A stretch of DNA of 64,000 bases, from assembly GCF_016086655.4 (NCBI RefSeq), contig NC_052136.2, positions 55,854,492 through 55,918,491 on the forward strand. The letters run 5' to 3'. A program made the position numbers and the translations under genes. This document shows positions 10,814 through 23,409 of the stretch, piece by piece (within the stretch, counting starts at the first letter, position 1; every line of letters begins with the position of its first letter). The DNA comes from Lepeophtheirus salmonis. Taxonomy: Eukaryota; Arthropoda; Copepoda; Siphonostomatoida; Caligidae. The notes beneath the pieces were generated by a model. It was not told the DNA's origin and made no database searches. It worked only from the letters and a program-made list of their open reading frames with translations.

Positions 10814-13479
10814 GTAAGAGTTTCTGACTAAAAGTCTTTAGGGTAAAAGAAATATTTAAATTCCGAGCATATTTTGTCTCCTACTACATATTTAAGCGAG
10901 TAATAAAGAAAGAAAAAACCCCATATTAAATGAGGTTTTCTTATTCTTGACTAAAAATAAAAATAAATACACAAAGTTCCCAGGGAGCTCTGTATTGTGG
11001 GGAGATGAATCTCGGAATGAAAGATCAAAGCAAATGAGGAAAAATATATATATTTATTCATCCATTCATGAGATAATTTAGAGCCTCTATTTTGAAGAGA
11101 CACTTTTTCCCAAAAAATGATTTCATATCCATACAATACATAGAATGATTTGTAAACTGATAAGCGTATTAAATCATTATTGTTTAATACCAAACATGGG
11201 ATTAAGATGGCTCTACCAGAGTCTCAGGTAAAAAAATATCTAAATCCTTTCAGTTTAAAAATAAATTTTGTTTATAGACATATACTTTTCACTCCCCTGT
11301 CTTGGAGGAAAATAACAGTTTTATGTATACATAGGTAAATTGTGTAGAAGTAAGAATGTGATTTACAAATGTCTGGAAAAAGTTTTAGATATTGTTGTTT
11401 GATTCATGCAACTCACATGTACACCACCAAACATGGGCAATGAGTATCATTCACAAATCATTTTGTTATTAAAGACTCACTTAAAAACCATCTGTTTTTG
11501 ATATTATGGCAGATGTTTCCTCATGAATTGAAACAATTAAATTAAACATATCTCTAATAAAAGTTAAGCTGATTACAATTCCAAAAAATGGTTTTTGTTT
11601 GTTGGTTTTTTTAATGGATAAGAATCAATCACAAGGGTATCATCTCCTCAACGCCAATAATTCCAAATGTCAGCTGTCGGTTTGTCCACTTTTAACATTT
11701 ATACATAAGTGTTCTGAACGCTGATTGGTAGATAACTTTAATTATTTATGGTAAGTAATGCACATATTATGTATTTTTTTGTAAGGTGTTGATTTGTTTA
11801 CTCTTAACTTTTATTTGTGTTTTCATCTTGATCCAAGATATTTTGAACGTTTATAATTGTATCGGTAATACATACATATGCGACTTTAAATCGGTATGTT
11901 TCTGTCACTTATTGGGCCTTGAAGAACACATCAATCTTTAAAATGTTCTTTAGAACGCATTATTTCAATATTATTACAGTGAAGTACACCAATTTACCAA
12001 TTGAATAAGTAGGTGTGGGAACTTAGACTCAAAACTTGCAACTCAATTTGATCACATAACAAAAGACTTGGCTTCTAAAACTAAGGATTTATACTTAATT
12101 TGATTTCAGACTGTTTACATCATTTACTTCATTTTTTTCACTGGATATAACTCTAGATGAAAATATTCCAAGACATGGACTTGTGAGCAAAGGCTTGAGA
12201 CTTGACTTGGACCTACAGTATATTCCAACCTCTATAAATAAGTTTAGTAAATCTATAAGTTTATTTCGTGAACGATAATGATTTGGCACTTTTCTTAATT
12301 TATGACTAATTAAAGTATCTATTATTCTTATAAGCATTGGATCCTTGATGGACAAGATTGATTGATGATGACGTAAATGGTAGTAATTTATGATGATGTT
12401 TTAAAGCAATGGTTGTCCTTCGAGACAACTTTTACGTCCAATTTGGAAGCCCCCTTAACATATAAACCGGGACGTCAAAATTTTAGGAGTACCACACCCC
12501 TATCAGTATCTATTATAAAAAATAGTCCAACAGCTGAAAAAAATCATGCTATGAATTAATTTTAAAACCCTTTTTATTTATTTTTTAGGGGAGGGGGGAA
12601 GGTTGAGAGATATTCTATATAAAGATAATAGTTTTCCATAGGTTTCTGTTATCTATATGCAAATATTTATAAATATGTAACTATTAGTATTACTATGATA
12701 AAAGATGATTTATTATTTGAAGTTACAAAAACAAATATTTTGATCTATTATTGCTCGTCTACGCATGGAACAGTTATCCACTTTGTGTTCCTATTCATTT
12801 TTATACTAAAAACCATATGTTAACGAACGAAATTCCTGGAAACATCAGGTCATTCAATTGTTTTTTATACGTAAATAAGAACCTTCCATAAAACAAGTAT
12901 GGATTGAATAAGAAGTGGCTCGTTTCTTTTTTATTGTTAGGTGGCACATTTTAATCCATTTGAACAAATAGCAATAAAAATACTATTTTTTGACGTGAGT
13001 GTTTTTGTATTTGAAAGGTTATGGGTCAGGAAATCAGTGAGTAAATTCCTTAACTAAAATACAAAACAATATTATTAAAGGGATCTCACATTTAAATCAT
13101 TTAACTAAGATTGACCAGCACTCAGGTTTCGTTGTCAAAACTATTCTCGATGGATCATCCAATTATAACAAATAAATACTGGATTGTATCTATATGTTCT
13201 CAATGGTAGCAAACATGTTTTTAAGTACATTCTATTCTTTCAAATTTATCACAAACATCAACAATACCATATTATATTTTTTGTTTGCTGTCGATTGTTG
13301 AACTCAAATTAAATCTTGTTAAGATGTAAATAAACTTCTTTTAAATAGAAACTAATCCAACAATTACAGATAAATATATAATTGTCTAGCCAGCATGTAA
13401 TTTGGGGCATTTTCCTATCTCCTTTTTTGGAAATAAGGTCTGGCCCTTACAAATTTACTCTGCATTTTATTGTTCTGCT
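10814..13479. other. Unassigned AT-rich region
   Basis: No coding block, TIR pair or similarity to the window's repeat families was recognised. Short frames at 10951-11193 (-), 12095-12355 (-) and 12377-12559 (+) have AT-driven composition and no motif. Confidence 0.4.
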
Positions 13480-13600
13480 AATCAGTATTTTGATCGTCGA
13501 TTGTTTGAATTTGATGTAGCGCTTGTTAAGGTGTGAACCATTATCAACAGTTATTAATAGACATAGGATTTTTGAACTATTTTTTGGGCCAAAATGAGCG
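13480..13600. repeat. Dispersed repeat G, copy 2
   Basis: Shares TGTTAAGGTGTGAACCATTA and the GGGCC-containing end with 9400-9600 and 53090-53240. Confidence 0.4.
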
Positions 13601-15059
13601 CTAAACTGTTGAAAAATAACCACCCAAAATATACAAATTGAGCAATTTGTATATAAAGAAAAATACAGTTTTATAATAATGAATTAAATTTGTAAGGGTT
13701 GTTTTCTATTTATCATTTATTTATTCATAAATTTTGCTAAATTATATCGACAAAACAAGGCTTTAAAAAGATTTTCTTCTGTTAATTTTTGCTTTCGATC
13801 AGTATTGGTAGTTCTAAATATACTAAAAGACGTCCATTAATAGTTGAAGGAAATGTAAAGTTGACGTGCTCTTCAGGAGTCTTCTTAGACAGAGGTTTTT
13901 CATAATCACAAGCAGAACAATTACGTCCAATCTTTACCATAAATGTAAGGTAAGGATTTGACTGTTTGGGGCAAAAGTATTTTTCATTTGTTGAAATCTT
14001 CAATGGGGATTATTCAACAGTCTATTTTGTGTCAAGTTTATCGATCCTCTAATAAACTGTCTTCGGATTCTAGCTCCCTCACATATCCGATCCTGTAATC
14101 ATAACCCTGATGATATTATATACTTATTTTACCTTCAAAAAGAGAGCCTAATGAAAGAAGGTTTTGTCAGATAGTTTTTCCCTAGAAAAATATCATCAAA
14201 TAATCTTCAAAAGCTTTTGTGTAATCTAAGGAGAACCCAAACGTTCTAAATTTATTTCATACCGGTTTAAAAAAACAAGCCATTTAAAAACAAAAAAGAG
14301 TAGAATGAGTAATCTTTGAGCAATTAAGCAATCACTGACAAAACCCAAGTTTAGTAATTAATTAATGTTTCCGAATTTGAGAAGAAATGGTTAACTAAAA
14401 TGTGGTATTGACATTTGTTTATTATTATTTTTTTTTTTTTTTTGAGGAAAAGTTGCAAAATACAATAAAGGTTGTTACAGCGTGTTAGAGAGGCAATGGA
14501 CATTAAGATACATTATAAGCTGAGTTCAAAGATCAATTCCAATATATATATATATATATACTTAAATCCAATGATAACTTCATTTATAAATCACTAAAGT
14601 TTTTCCTTTCGAAAAGTACATAGGGTAAATGCTTTACTAAAAGTATAACGCTTAATGCGCATGGATAAAAGAAACTCATTTTGAGTGAGATGCATTCGAG
14701 TCTTTAACAATGGTTCTTATTATGACGAGAGCTCTGTTTAGAGTAACTTTCAGAAGCATTATGTTTTAACTGACGGTATTATAATGGAAAACGGTAATAA
14801 TGTATTTTCGCTATCTAATGAAACAGGTTTTTTGTAATATAGAATTAATATACTAGGCCAGAAGGTGGTGCATTCAAGAGGCGGCCAAATCCTGATTTTT
14901 GAATTTTAAAGTTTATATATTTATAACTCGTATATTGGGTCATTTGGGAAGGGGAGAAAATAGATCCACGATTGGAAAACAAATAATTTTCGATCCACTT
15001 TCATGACCGAAATTTCAGTGCATAAAAAATAATTTGAGTCCAAGCTGGGGGGGAAGGGG
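13601..15059. other. Unassigned AT-rich region
   Basis: Contains a 73-codon frame at 13782-14003 (-) without a family match, a poly-T tract at 14427-14444 next to an AAAGTTGCAAAATACAATAA module of repeat G, and a TA dinucleotide run at about 14541-14561. No gene is called. Confidence 0.4.
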
Positions 15060-15300
15060 TCTTAACTAGTCAGTTCAGTCGTAGGACCGGTCCTATCAGT
15101 CCTTGGGATTGGTCCTTAAGACTGTCAGTACTAGAACTTATTTCAAAAAGAAGATATAAAGTTAATTGACGACATCAAGGATCAAACTTTAAAAGATTTT
15201 AGGACTGAACTGGACTGGACTGAGAGTAAACTGAATGGGACAGCAGTCTTCAATCCTAAATAAGGACTAAATCTACATTAGTCTCAATAACAAAAACACT
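15060..15300. repeat. GGACCGGTCC-type palindromic repeat
   Basis: Dense in AGGACCGGTCCTATCAGTCC and GGACTGAACTGGACTGGACT motifs, which are partly self-complementary. Similar motifs occur at 17215-17345, 31555-31600, 32930-33000, 49230-49330, 61850-61960 and 62420-62450. It behaves like an interspersed element with palindromic ends. Confidence 0.45.
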
Positions 15301-15390
15301 ATGCAAAAAAAAAAGTTTTTGATCGAACGTCCGCCGGATAAAAAATGTTGTCTGAAAAATTCCGAAATTGCAATTAAAAAGTCCATTAAA

Positions 15391-15705
15391 TCTAAGCTAA
15401 TAGAAATACAAGGTTATAACATAACGCATGTAGGACTGATGTTTGACATCCACCACGCTTTTAATATTGACGTCATTTACATGAGTGGTTGTGTGTTTTG
15501 TTAAAATCTGTTTTTATTTCCCAGCAGTCGGTGCAATACATTAAATTGAAAATTCTAGTAATAGTTACGTCATAGACTTTGAGTGGTTGCATATTTTGTC
15601 CAAATCTGCCTGCCTTGACCAGCAGTCCGTACAATACATCAGATTGAAAATTCTAGCAAGCCAGATAACATGATGTCTAACCTTGTATTTCTATTAACCT
15701 TGTAT
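15391..15705. mobile_element. TIR element E with internal tandem repeat, copy 1
   Basis: The left end (AGCTAATAGAAATACAAGGT) is inverted at the right end (ACCTTGTATTTCTATTAACC). The inside holds two imperfect copies of a unit near 97 bp (15468-15562 and 15565-15661) that share GAGTGGTTG, CAGCAGTC and ATTGAAAATTCTAG. The reverse complement of the same unit and ends makes up the element at 62075-62386. The 67-codon frame 15301-15504 lies across it and is not a gene. Confidence 0.65.
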
Positions 15706-15709
15706 TAAA

Positions 15710-16334
15710 TGAATAATATTCAATAAATATTAATCAAATACATTGGATATGAAATATACTTTATTTGGGTCAATCTCATTTACTTTTAAATATTATTTGC
15801 TTATTATAATTAGTCAAACAATCAACTTACTTATATTTTTTTTGGAACATTATTTGATACAAACTTTTTTTATTGCTTATTTATAAAATATTCTTTAAGA
15901 AAATTAAAAGTTAAACCTACAATCAAAATCTAACTTTTTGACTGTAAATCTTAAAAGTTGTCATTTAAGGTATATTCTAAATTTATAGCTTTAATATAAA
16001 GTAATTGAATAATAAATTAGCTTTTAAATATGAGCCTTCATTTTTCTTGATTTTTGTATAATTATACTACGCATTTTGTAGGAACTGTCTGCAAGATAAC
16101 TTAATAATTAATTTATTTTTTGAATGTTGTTTTATGGTTTTATTTAATTGTTATAATCTTCAAATTTCATTTATACTAGAGTAGGTTTGCCTAGCGTTGA
16201 TATAAAAAAAAAAAATTTATCTGCTTAATATAAAACAAAAAATAAAGCCCGTAAAATTAAAAGAATTATTCTCATGTTGGTTTTATGTGTATGTGTAAAC
16301 TAATAGGTATAGGCACTCTTCTTTTACGAAATGA
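15710..16334. other. Unassigned very AT-rich region
   Basis: Homopolymer and A/T-rich sequence with no recognisable feature. Confidence 0.4.
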
Positions 16335-16680
16335 GGAAGTGGTTGCTTTATTCTAGGTCAGACGCCGAATTTGTAGTCACTTCTCTGAGTATCAAGGAAA
16401 CCTGCTAATATCCCCAAATGCATGCTGGCTCTCAGTGGCCTCTAGGCAGTTTAAACTCCACCACCGCCACATTTATAAGCACCAAGAACCCCTTCTTATA
16501 TACTAGAATATACACCCGTGCTGTGGGCTGCTGATTCCTGAGTCAAGTTAAATTCTTATATCGCTGCTTCCCTGAGCATCAAAGAACCCTTTTAATAGCC
16601 AAAAAATACCCCCGGCCCTCAAGTTATAGAGGTGAAGAGCTATAAAATGCTATTTATAGGCCGCTATGACCATGAAAACC
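16335..16680. repeat. GC-richer degenerate direct duplication of unknown origin
   Basis: The block around 16380-16450 (CTTCTCTGAGTATCAAGGAA, CTCAGTGGCCTCTAG) is loosely repeated about 183 bp later (GCTTCCCTGAGCATCAAAGA, CCCTCAAGTTATAG). Composition is clearly higher in GC than the flanks. No frame stays open across it, so it looks like an old duplicated non-coding repeat rather than an exon. Confidence 0.4.
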
Positions 16681-16827
16681 AAAAAAAAATTTACCAGACC
16701 CGTTTATAGAGACATAAGAAGCTACATAAAAAATATTAGCTAAATCCATCATTTCTTTTGCCCGTAATTGAAGGACAACCACGCAAACAGACTATATAAT
16801 TTAGTAATTATATAGTTATTTTACTAT

Positions 16828-16960
16828 CAGGGGCGTCCACCTCATTTTGGAATTTTTTGTGAAAAAAAAATTGAATAATTAATTTTCGATTCCAATTCTA
16901 GAAAAATACCCGATTCTCCGAAGTCAGTTAAACGTCTCATCACTAATTATCCATGCTAAG
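16828..16960. mobile_element. End fragments of CAGGGGCG and TAGTGAT-type elements
   Basis: 16828 begins CAGGGGCGTCCACCTC, the terminal motif of the AT-rich repeat family. It runs into CGATTCCAATTCTAGAAAAA and ends with CATCACTA at about 16947-16954, as in the elements at 7606 and 57088. The internal repeats have been lost. Confidence 0.45.
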
Positions 16961-17214
16961 TTTAAATCTTTATATTATTATAAAACTAACAAAATATTGT
17001 TTATCCTTTTTCTTAAATTGACTTGATACTTATTAAAAACAAACCAAAAATAGAAAAATCAAGTGTCTTCTATGTTGAATGAAAAAGTCTAATTGGATTG
17101 ATATCCCACATAGTAGGTGCCGAATCAAAGGCTAATAAATGCTAACATTTCAAAAAACGAGAGATTATTATAATGGTTCTAATTTTATAAAGATGTAACC
17201 AAGATTGTGCCTTT

Positions 17215-17760
17215 ATCAGTGTAGCAGTTCTAACGTTTGAAGCGGTTCCGGTTTTTGAACCGCTATAAATGGAACCAACAAAGTCGAACCGAGACAGCAA
17301 TATATTGCTTTTCGGTCCCGGTTCTTACTTTCGTTTGTTGCATTTTTGGTATAGTTATAACTTTTTAATATACCATCGGCATAATTTTATGTAAATGAAA
17401 CACGTCGTTACCTTTATTGTATCACGCAACCTTTCCTCCAAAAAATAACCTGTAGGAAGACCCAAAATCATATGATAGTTAGCCAAATAAGTCAACCATC
17501 TTCCTGAGCTAACTCCCCCCTAGCCACCCCTCATGGCCTCGCTTTGAAAACCATTGTCTTAAGCAACATAAGTTTTGCGTGTCCCTACTGGAGCTTGGGG
17601 CACTAAGCACTCTGCGTATCAGGTAGCTGAAACCCTGTTTGTATCTAATTTCCTTTCCTGAGCCAAATTTTCTAGCGACGCCTCTTATTTTACGAGTTTT
17701 GTTACCAAACTGAGCCTGTATAAAAAGAACCAAAACCAAACCGTTGAAATGAAAGAAGTA
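17215..17760. repeat. Composite of palindromic repeat, repeat G module and hAT-like ends
   Basis: 17230-17340 has GGTTCCGGTTTTTGAACCGC and a second GGTCCCGGTTCT motif. 17405-17445 carries the CTTTATTGTATCACGCAACC module of repeat G. 17515-17690 contains sequence whose complement has AGGCGTCGCTAGAAAATTTG and ACAATGGTTTTCAAAGCG, both typical of hAT-like ends. The minus-strand 76-codon frame 17509-17739 spans these ends and is not a gene. Confidence 0.4.
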
Positions 17761-18147
17761 GGACCGATAGAACCAAGGCGAATATGTAATTCAATCATTA
17801 CAACTATTATTTCTATATTATTTCTCCACTGTTTTTAAAATGAATTACTTAAATACTTTTCATAATATTAAAAACTTATAGAGTCCTATTTTATACACTA
17901 ACCAGTATTATTTTATTAAAAGTATATTTTTATTCAAATTTCAAATTTCGAAATAGAAACATTAAGATGGGCAATATGCTACACTTCCATTTAAAGAATT
18001 TGCTCTTCAATTAGATAAATTTTTATTGATCAGAGAATTTTAGATATCCATCTGGTTTGTATAGCTCTTCCTTTTAATTCTCTTCACCAGAGCCAACAGG
18101 TTTGTATAGTCGTGCCATTTATTTATAATCACCTATACAATATGAGG
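17761..18147. other. Unassigned AT-rich spacer
   Basis: Nothing recognisable. Confidence 0.4.
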
Positions 18148-18640
18148 TCACTGTTTATAATGAATCCATGACACATTTTTTGTAAGATAAAAGTATTTTT
18201 TTGGCATCTGCATCGTATTTTTCGATGTGTACATTGGACAATTTTCTATGCTACTCACAAAAGAGAAGTTCCCAATTCTTTTGGATCCTTTTATCAAGGA
18301 GACTTCAGGTGACTTTGAGGGCTCAATTTCAAGACATTGAAAAACATTATTTAAAATTATCTCTCCAACAAGATGACGACATGCTGACCACAAGAGTTAT
18401 ATTTGAATAGAAATACAAGCAACTGTAATATGTCAAGTATTCGAAGCTGTTGTATCGAAGCCGATTGCTTGCACTGCCATTTGCTTAAGAATTCAAGAGA
18501 ATGTTCTGCAATTATATTTTTCCATAGCATCACTAAACCATATACAAAATATTTTGTCAAGTTGTGCTTTTTCAGACTCGAGCCTTGTCATGGTATTTTG
18601 ATTTCCCAGACGAGACGCTGGAATTTGATGTAATTTGCTG
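18148..18640 (-). pseudogene. Remnant of a transposase-like protein (FDTTASNT / CRH motif)
   Basis: On the minus strand the string GFDTTASNT is read near 18455, followed after an in-frame stop by WSACRHLVGEIILNNVFQC and KSPEVSLIKG in the frame 18393-18148. The pairing of an FDTTASNT block with a C-x2-H block followed by a P-E-x-x-L-x-K stretch is a pattern I associate with a multicopy arthropod protein, probably a DDE transposase. The C-x2-H after the second acidic region is a habit of hAT/RAG-like enzymes. Stops and frame changes show it is dead. The family assignment is memory-based inference; the motifs themselves are in the sequence. The plus-strand frames 18201-18410 and 18403-18633 are shadows. 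Confidence 0.45.
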
Positions 18641-20626
18641 CTTTCACTGAGAAGATCAAGTATTCATTTACAACATTGATGATCCGAAGGGATAGGAGTA
18701 TTCGCCTTATTCTAGAAAATTTTCAGCTGAATGAGGAGGGTCCTTGATGACTTCCATTTCAATGGCTGCGTTTGCCTACATTGCACAACTTCTTTTTGAA
18801 CGTGCCACATCAGGCATCTAAGAACCTGCCCACGAGTTGGAAGGCGGACTCCGGTTAATATACCATCCTACACTGTTAAGCCATTCTCAAGACCAAATAT
18901 AGCCCTTGTTGATCTAGTTTTGTTAGTCTCCATGGGCACAATTTCAAAAGAAAATCGCAGGCGTATATAGCACAAATGTAAGTGAGAAAGGATTTATTTT
19001 TCTCCCTTATATAGTACATCAACCGAGGGGTATAATTTTTCTTCTTCTCCTTTGTTTCAAACAAAGGGTATCAACGGGAATTTAGATCAACGTGTTTAAA
19101 CAAGAAAATACAAAAATAATTTATATAACAATATATTGGATTACAAAATGTAGTCATAGAGGGAAAATGAGTTATGGAATTTTTACTTTGTTTTACTTAA
19201 TTTTTAAGCTTAGTTCGAAAAATTCAAGGGCTCGACGGGCACCCAGGACCCCCTCCTATTGTGCTTATTTTTTGCACATTATGTTTTTTCACAGAGTTAC
19301 ACATATAGGAGAATAGACAAGAAAATCAAAGAACATAAGGCGTTTGATGCACCCAAATATATATGTATGATTTGAGGAAAAAATATTTAGGAAAATAAGA
19401 CTGTGGAAAAATCGAAAAAAATGGAAAAGTGACTTAGTAGAAAAAACGACCAGATTATTTTACATATTAACCTTATAATATATGTATATTTAAAAAAAAT
19501 AATAATATGTACGACAACTGTTGAATGGAAGAAGTGTTAATCACATATTTATAAAATCATTAGACATGATGGATTATTCCCATTCGACAAGACTCGTGTT
19601 TTGACGAAGAATCATTATGATAATATTAGGCGAGAGTAGTGCTTTCCACTTCGTTATGATATAACATGTGTCAGAAGAGGCGGTTAGTTACGGTGAAACA
19701 AACCATAGAATATTCGGGTAGGCAGTCAAAGTTCGGATCGTTGGAAAGCGCAAGGAAAACTGCCAATCTCAGTAAAGTTAGAGCTATCTGAAATTGCAAT
19801 AGAACGATGGTCTTAGTCTGTTCAAAAACCTTCATACTTGTCCAAAGAGAACAATATTACGTATTAACTCAAAGGACTCGAATCCTCAAAGTTATTTATC
19901 TAGGACTGGCAATTCATACTTCCAATGAATATCAAGCCAAGTATGAGAAACATAAAAAGTGACTTATAGGTTCCTTGAACAAATATTAATGTGTATTTTT
20001 CTAGTATGAAACGACATTTGAATATGTGACTACATTTGTTATAATAGTCTTCTGTGATATTTATTTAAGAATATGAAAACACATGTTCTACAATTGCTTA
20101 AGGATTCAAGGTATTAGGGAGGCCGTAGATAAGAATATTCTTGTGGAGTACGGGTGAAAATAGATGTCCTAGACTGGCTCATAACGACGTCGAGCCTTCA
20201 CACGAACTGCAAAAAAATGAGACTTGGGCTGTGAGCGTCCTCTCAATCCTCTACGTGATCTGGTGTAGAAGGAAGGGGATTTAAAGGGTTTAAAGAATTA
20301 TATAGAGCAATCGATCCGTATTCTCAGATACTCCACAGATAGGGGAGCCCGGCTTGGATCAGGAGAATGGACGGATGATGGGGAAAAAATATGTTATAAA
20401 AGTGTGTTCTCTATATATGGTTTTCAACTTTATACTATTCGTTGGTGGTCTTCAAATGAAAGTTTTTTTATTCTTATGTTGACATAGTCTCTGTTTGTGA
20501 TCAACCGGAATTTTCTAAAAGAGAGATAAAGGCTCACACATCGACTCTCACTCCTTTCTTTTTCTTTTTTCTCCTTCGTTTTTCTTACGTCCGAGGAAGA
20601 ATATACGAATATTATAATTCAATCTA
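18641..20626. other. Unassigned region
   Basis: A GC-richer patch at 19215-19260 (CGACGGGCACCCAGGACC) and another at 20110-20300 stand out from AT-rich surroundings. The second gives fragments such as ETWAVSVLSILYVIWCRRKG that may come from a retroelement, but no catalytic motif is visible. No gene is called. Confidence 0.4.
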
Positions 20627-20870
20627 CCGGGTGGTGGTACATATTGAAATATGAACTTCAATAATAAATTAAGGTTGAGTGATTGAAATTAATTCATATT
20701 TGGATACATTAAACATAAACAATTAGTTACAAAAATAAACAAACCTGAGCTGTCTTGCTTTCGTACAAGTCGAGAAAATGACACTTGAATGTGATGGACG
20801 AATTTCCATTTGCGCACTCCAAGCAGTTGGGTGTCAGCAAGTCCGAAACGTTGGAGAGGATGAAGGGCTC
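20627..20870 (+). mobile_element. Mariner family M1, 5' fragment
   Basis: TA at 20625-20626 is followed by CCGGGTGGTGGTACATATTG and the M1 leader (AAGGTTGAGTGATTGAAATT), then the start of the transposase (CGAATTTCCATTTGCGCACT). Similarity stops near 20870; the 3' half and right TIR are absent. Confidence 0.7.
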
Positions 20871-22028
20871 TTTTACCAATCAGCGTTCCAATTATAAGGT
20901 AGTACCAGGCTTGTGCAGTATACATGCATTCACTAGCACGCTCGTTAAAAGAAGCTCTACTGTTTATGAGCCATAAAAAAGTCGGATACTCTAAATGAGA
21001 TTGCTAAATTAAATTGAATGTAGAAAAACTATAACACTTTCATGTATGTCCGGGGCCCCAGAGATTTTTTTTGTCAAAAATGTCTATGGGAATCATAGCA
21101 AAACAATTACCAAACTCAAGTTCAAAACACTAACAGCCTACTAAAAATTACAATATTTTATTTTAACAGAAGTAGAATAGCTACTTCCGTTATGATTAAA
21201 TCATATCGATCTTCTCTTAATCACATATGTAAATATAAATGAATTAATAAGTAATTAATTAGTAAATCTATTATATATAACTAATGACCAACTCTTAATA
21301 GTACTGAGTTATTGTAATAAAATTCAACCCAAAAGGAAGCTAGAATATTTATTCTCAAAATTGAACAAAGAATACATTTTCCAACAAATTACAGTTAATT
21401 TCAATGAACAAATGATTCTAATTAATCCTTTGTAGCCCACCGCTATTTGTAGTTAAATTAACAAAAAATCACCCCCATATATATAGATGTTGGAAATTCA
21501 TAAATTATATTTCGAAGACAATATTGGGCCAAATTAAGTCAAATAATGTAGTTTTTAAACTACAGTTAACACTCTCGGATATTTCAATTCATCCCAGAAA
21601 TTTTGAATTTAATGCCTTGAATTGACCGTAATATCTCTTTGAAATATTACTCTGTCATTTTATAAATATAAATGATTGAACCTTTCTATATATGATTGGT
21701 GTATTTTACATAAAAATAAATAGTTTTTTTTAACTAAACCCCGACATGTAGGCGACATTGAAAAAATATATTCCAGCCAAGATTAATAGAAATACTATTA
21801 ACCTTGATTGCAACTAGTAACGTTAAATATATTATCTAACTAAAATATCTACTCAATGTGTAGTACTTTAAATCCATACGAAAAATTAATGACAAAAATA
21901 AAAAACAAAGAGCGTGAGAATGTGTTTCATCGAGTACAGAATAAATTAAATTATTACTGAGGTAAAGGAGTATAAATAATAGTTATGGACTTTTTAAAGT
22001 TAATTCACGTTTATATGAATATTAATAT
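20871..22028. other. Unassigned AT-rich region with a minimal palindrome
   Basis: At 21778-21807 AAGATTAATAGAAATACTAT runs into TAACCTTG: a near-perfect palindrome made only of the two ends of TIR element E. Otherwise nothing was recognised. Confidence 0.4.
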
Positions 22029-22080
22029 CAGGGGCGTCTGCAGGAGTGGAACCTCCACAATTTCAAAAATTGCCCCTGAG
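22029..22080. mobile_element. Minimal CAGGGGCG element
   Basis: CAGGGGCGTCTGCAGGAGTG at the left and ATTGCCCCTGAG at the right: the two ends of the family separated by only a few bases. Confidence 0.5.
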
Positions 22081-22209
22081 TTTGCATAGTTCTATTTCGA
22101 GGATACTTATCCCGTGGACAACTACACCCCTTCCGAAATTACTATCACCTTTTGGAACAGAGTGCTAAAACCTCAATTTTAAAATTCAGCGTTCCCATCA
22201 TTGAACGCA

Positions 22210-22460
22210 GGTTCCATAGAACAGCCCAGGCCCCATAAGTCCATGAGGGCCTAGGGTAGAGATCTATAAGTTTCAAACCAGACTTTCGAGAGAGCTATCA
22301 AAAAATTGGATGGATAGAGCCTAGTGAGGGTGGAGATGCAACTTTTGACACCAAAGAAACCCATCTCATCCGTTGCAAAACTCTTTTTTATGCTTTTGGC
22401 CCTCTACTGCCCTGATGTCAACTACCTATACTACACCTTTTGAGTGCATGGTGAGGGGTA
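22210..22460 (+). mobile_element. Mariner family M1, internal fragment
   Basis: Matches 29270-29540 of the longer copy: AAGTCCATGAGGGCC, AGAGCTATCAAAAAATTGGA, then a block with CTTTTGAGTGCATGGTGAGG. Neither TIR is present. Confidence 0.65.
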
Positions 22461-22689
22461 GCATATGGTACGTATGGTTGGGGTCAACTCACTCTGTGGA
22501 AAGGTTTCCGAACATAGAAAAATTCAAATATCTTATATTTCTCAATACATTATGATAATGATTGTTCGTCAATCCATGAGTCTTGTCAAATATGAATAAT
22601 CCATTAAGTATAATACTATTATGATTGATAACGGATAATTAAGTGATTAGGACTCCTTCCATTCGAACTGTTGTCGTGTTTGTTTATTT

Positions 22690-23125
22690 TTCCTTATTCT
22701 AATTATATTACACTAGCAGCCACTAAGGGCCCCCATGCCAAATTTGCACATGGTAAAAATAGGGAGTCCTAAATTAATTTACTAAAAAGTTTAGTTGTAA
22801 ATTGTATCAATATTATACAAATTAAGTAATAGGTGGCGACATTTTTAAATAAATAGCCAAATAATTTGCATATATGAGCAATATCTTACAAAATTAATTT
22901 AGTCAAAATTTTATTATTCAAAAGTTAATTTAACCAGATATAACTCCACGAACTGACTTCAACAGAGTCAATAGCAGCCAATAAGGACTTTTTGCAAATT
23001 ATTTTTCAAATATTTAACCTAAATATGCAAAGACAATTTAATCAAAAGTTAATTTTACTAATATAATTCCAGGAACTGACCTGCATCAGAGTCAGTAGGA
23101 GCCAATAAGGATTTTTCAAAAGATT
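22690..23125. repeat. Degenerate tandem repeat, period about 124 bp
   Basis: The block AAAGTTAATTTAACCAGATA ... CTGACTTCAACAGAGTCAAT ... AGCAGCCAATAAGGACTTTT (22917-22998) repeats at 23044-23118 (AAAGTTAATTTTACTAATAT, CAGAGTCAGTAGGAGCCAAT). A third, weaker unit around 22695-22760 shares TAGCAGCCACTAAGGGC. Confidence 0.6.
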
Positions 23126-23409
23126 TGCAATATTAGCAATATTATACAAATTAGTTAAGTAAAAAGTATGTATATTGAACCAAAAAATATTTAAATAATA
23201 AGAGATTACTTTAAAGAACCTGGTTCTCATGAAATAGCCGAATATGTTTTTCTTTTTTTCCCTTGTTCACATTTCCTGACACCAAACGTATACATTTATA
23301 TATATTAGGGTGCCAATTAAATAACTTTTTGTGAAAAAGTAAAAAATTAGGGTTCAAATGTATTCCTTTTTATAAAAAAATATGTTTAAAAATATGATTT
23401 TATGTCAAT

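Noticed and set aside
14541..14561. TA-repeat tract as a functional element
   Set aside because: A simple microsatellite of a kind common in such AT-rich DNA.
15301..15504. 67-codon plus-strand frame
   Set aside because: Runs across the left TIR and internal repeat of element E; the same bases in the other copy are not open.
20110..20300. Possible retroelement RT fragment
   Set aside because: Only a weak W-rich peptide is seen; no catalytic motif, no ends, no second copy in the window.
22690..23125. CRISPR-like or satellite array
   Set aside because: Units are long, diverged and few, with no constant repeat and unique spacers; the genome is eukaryotic.
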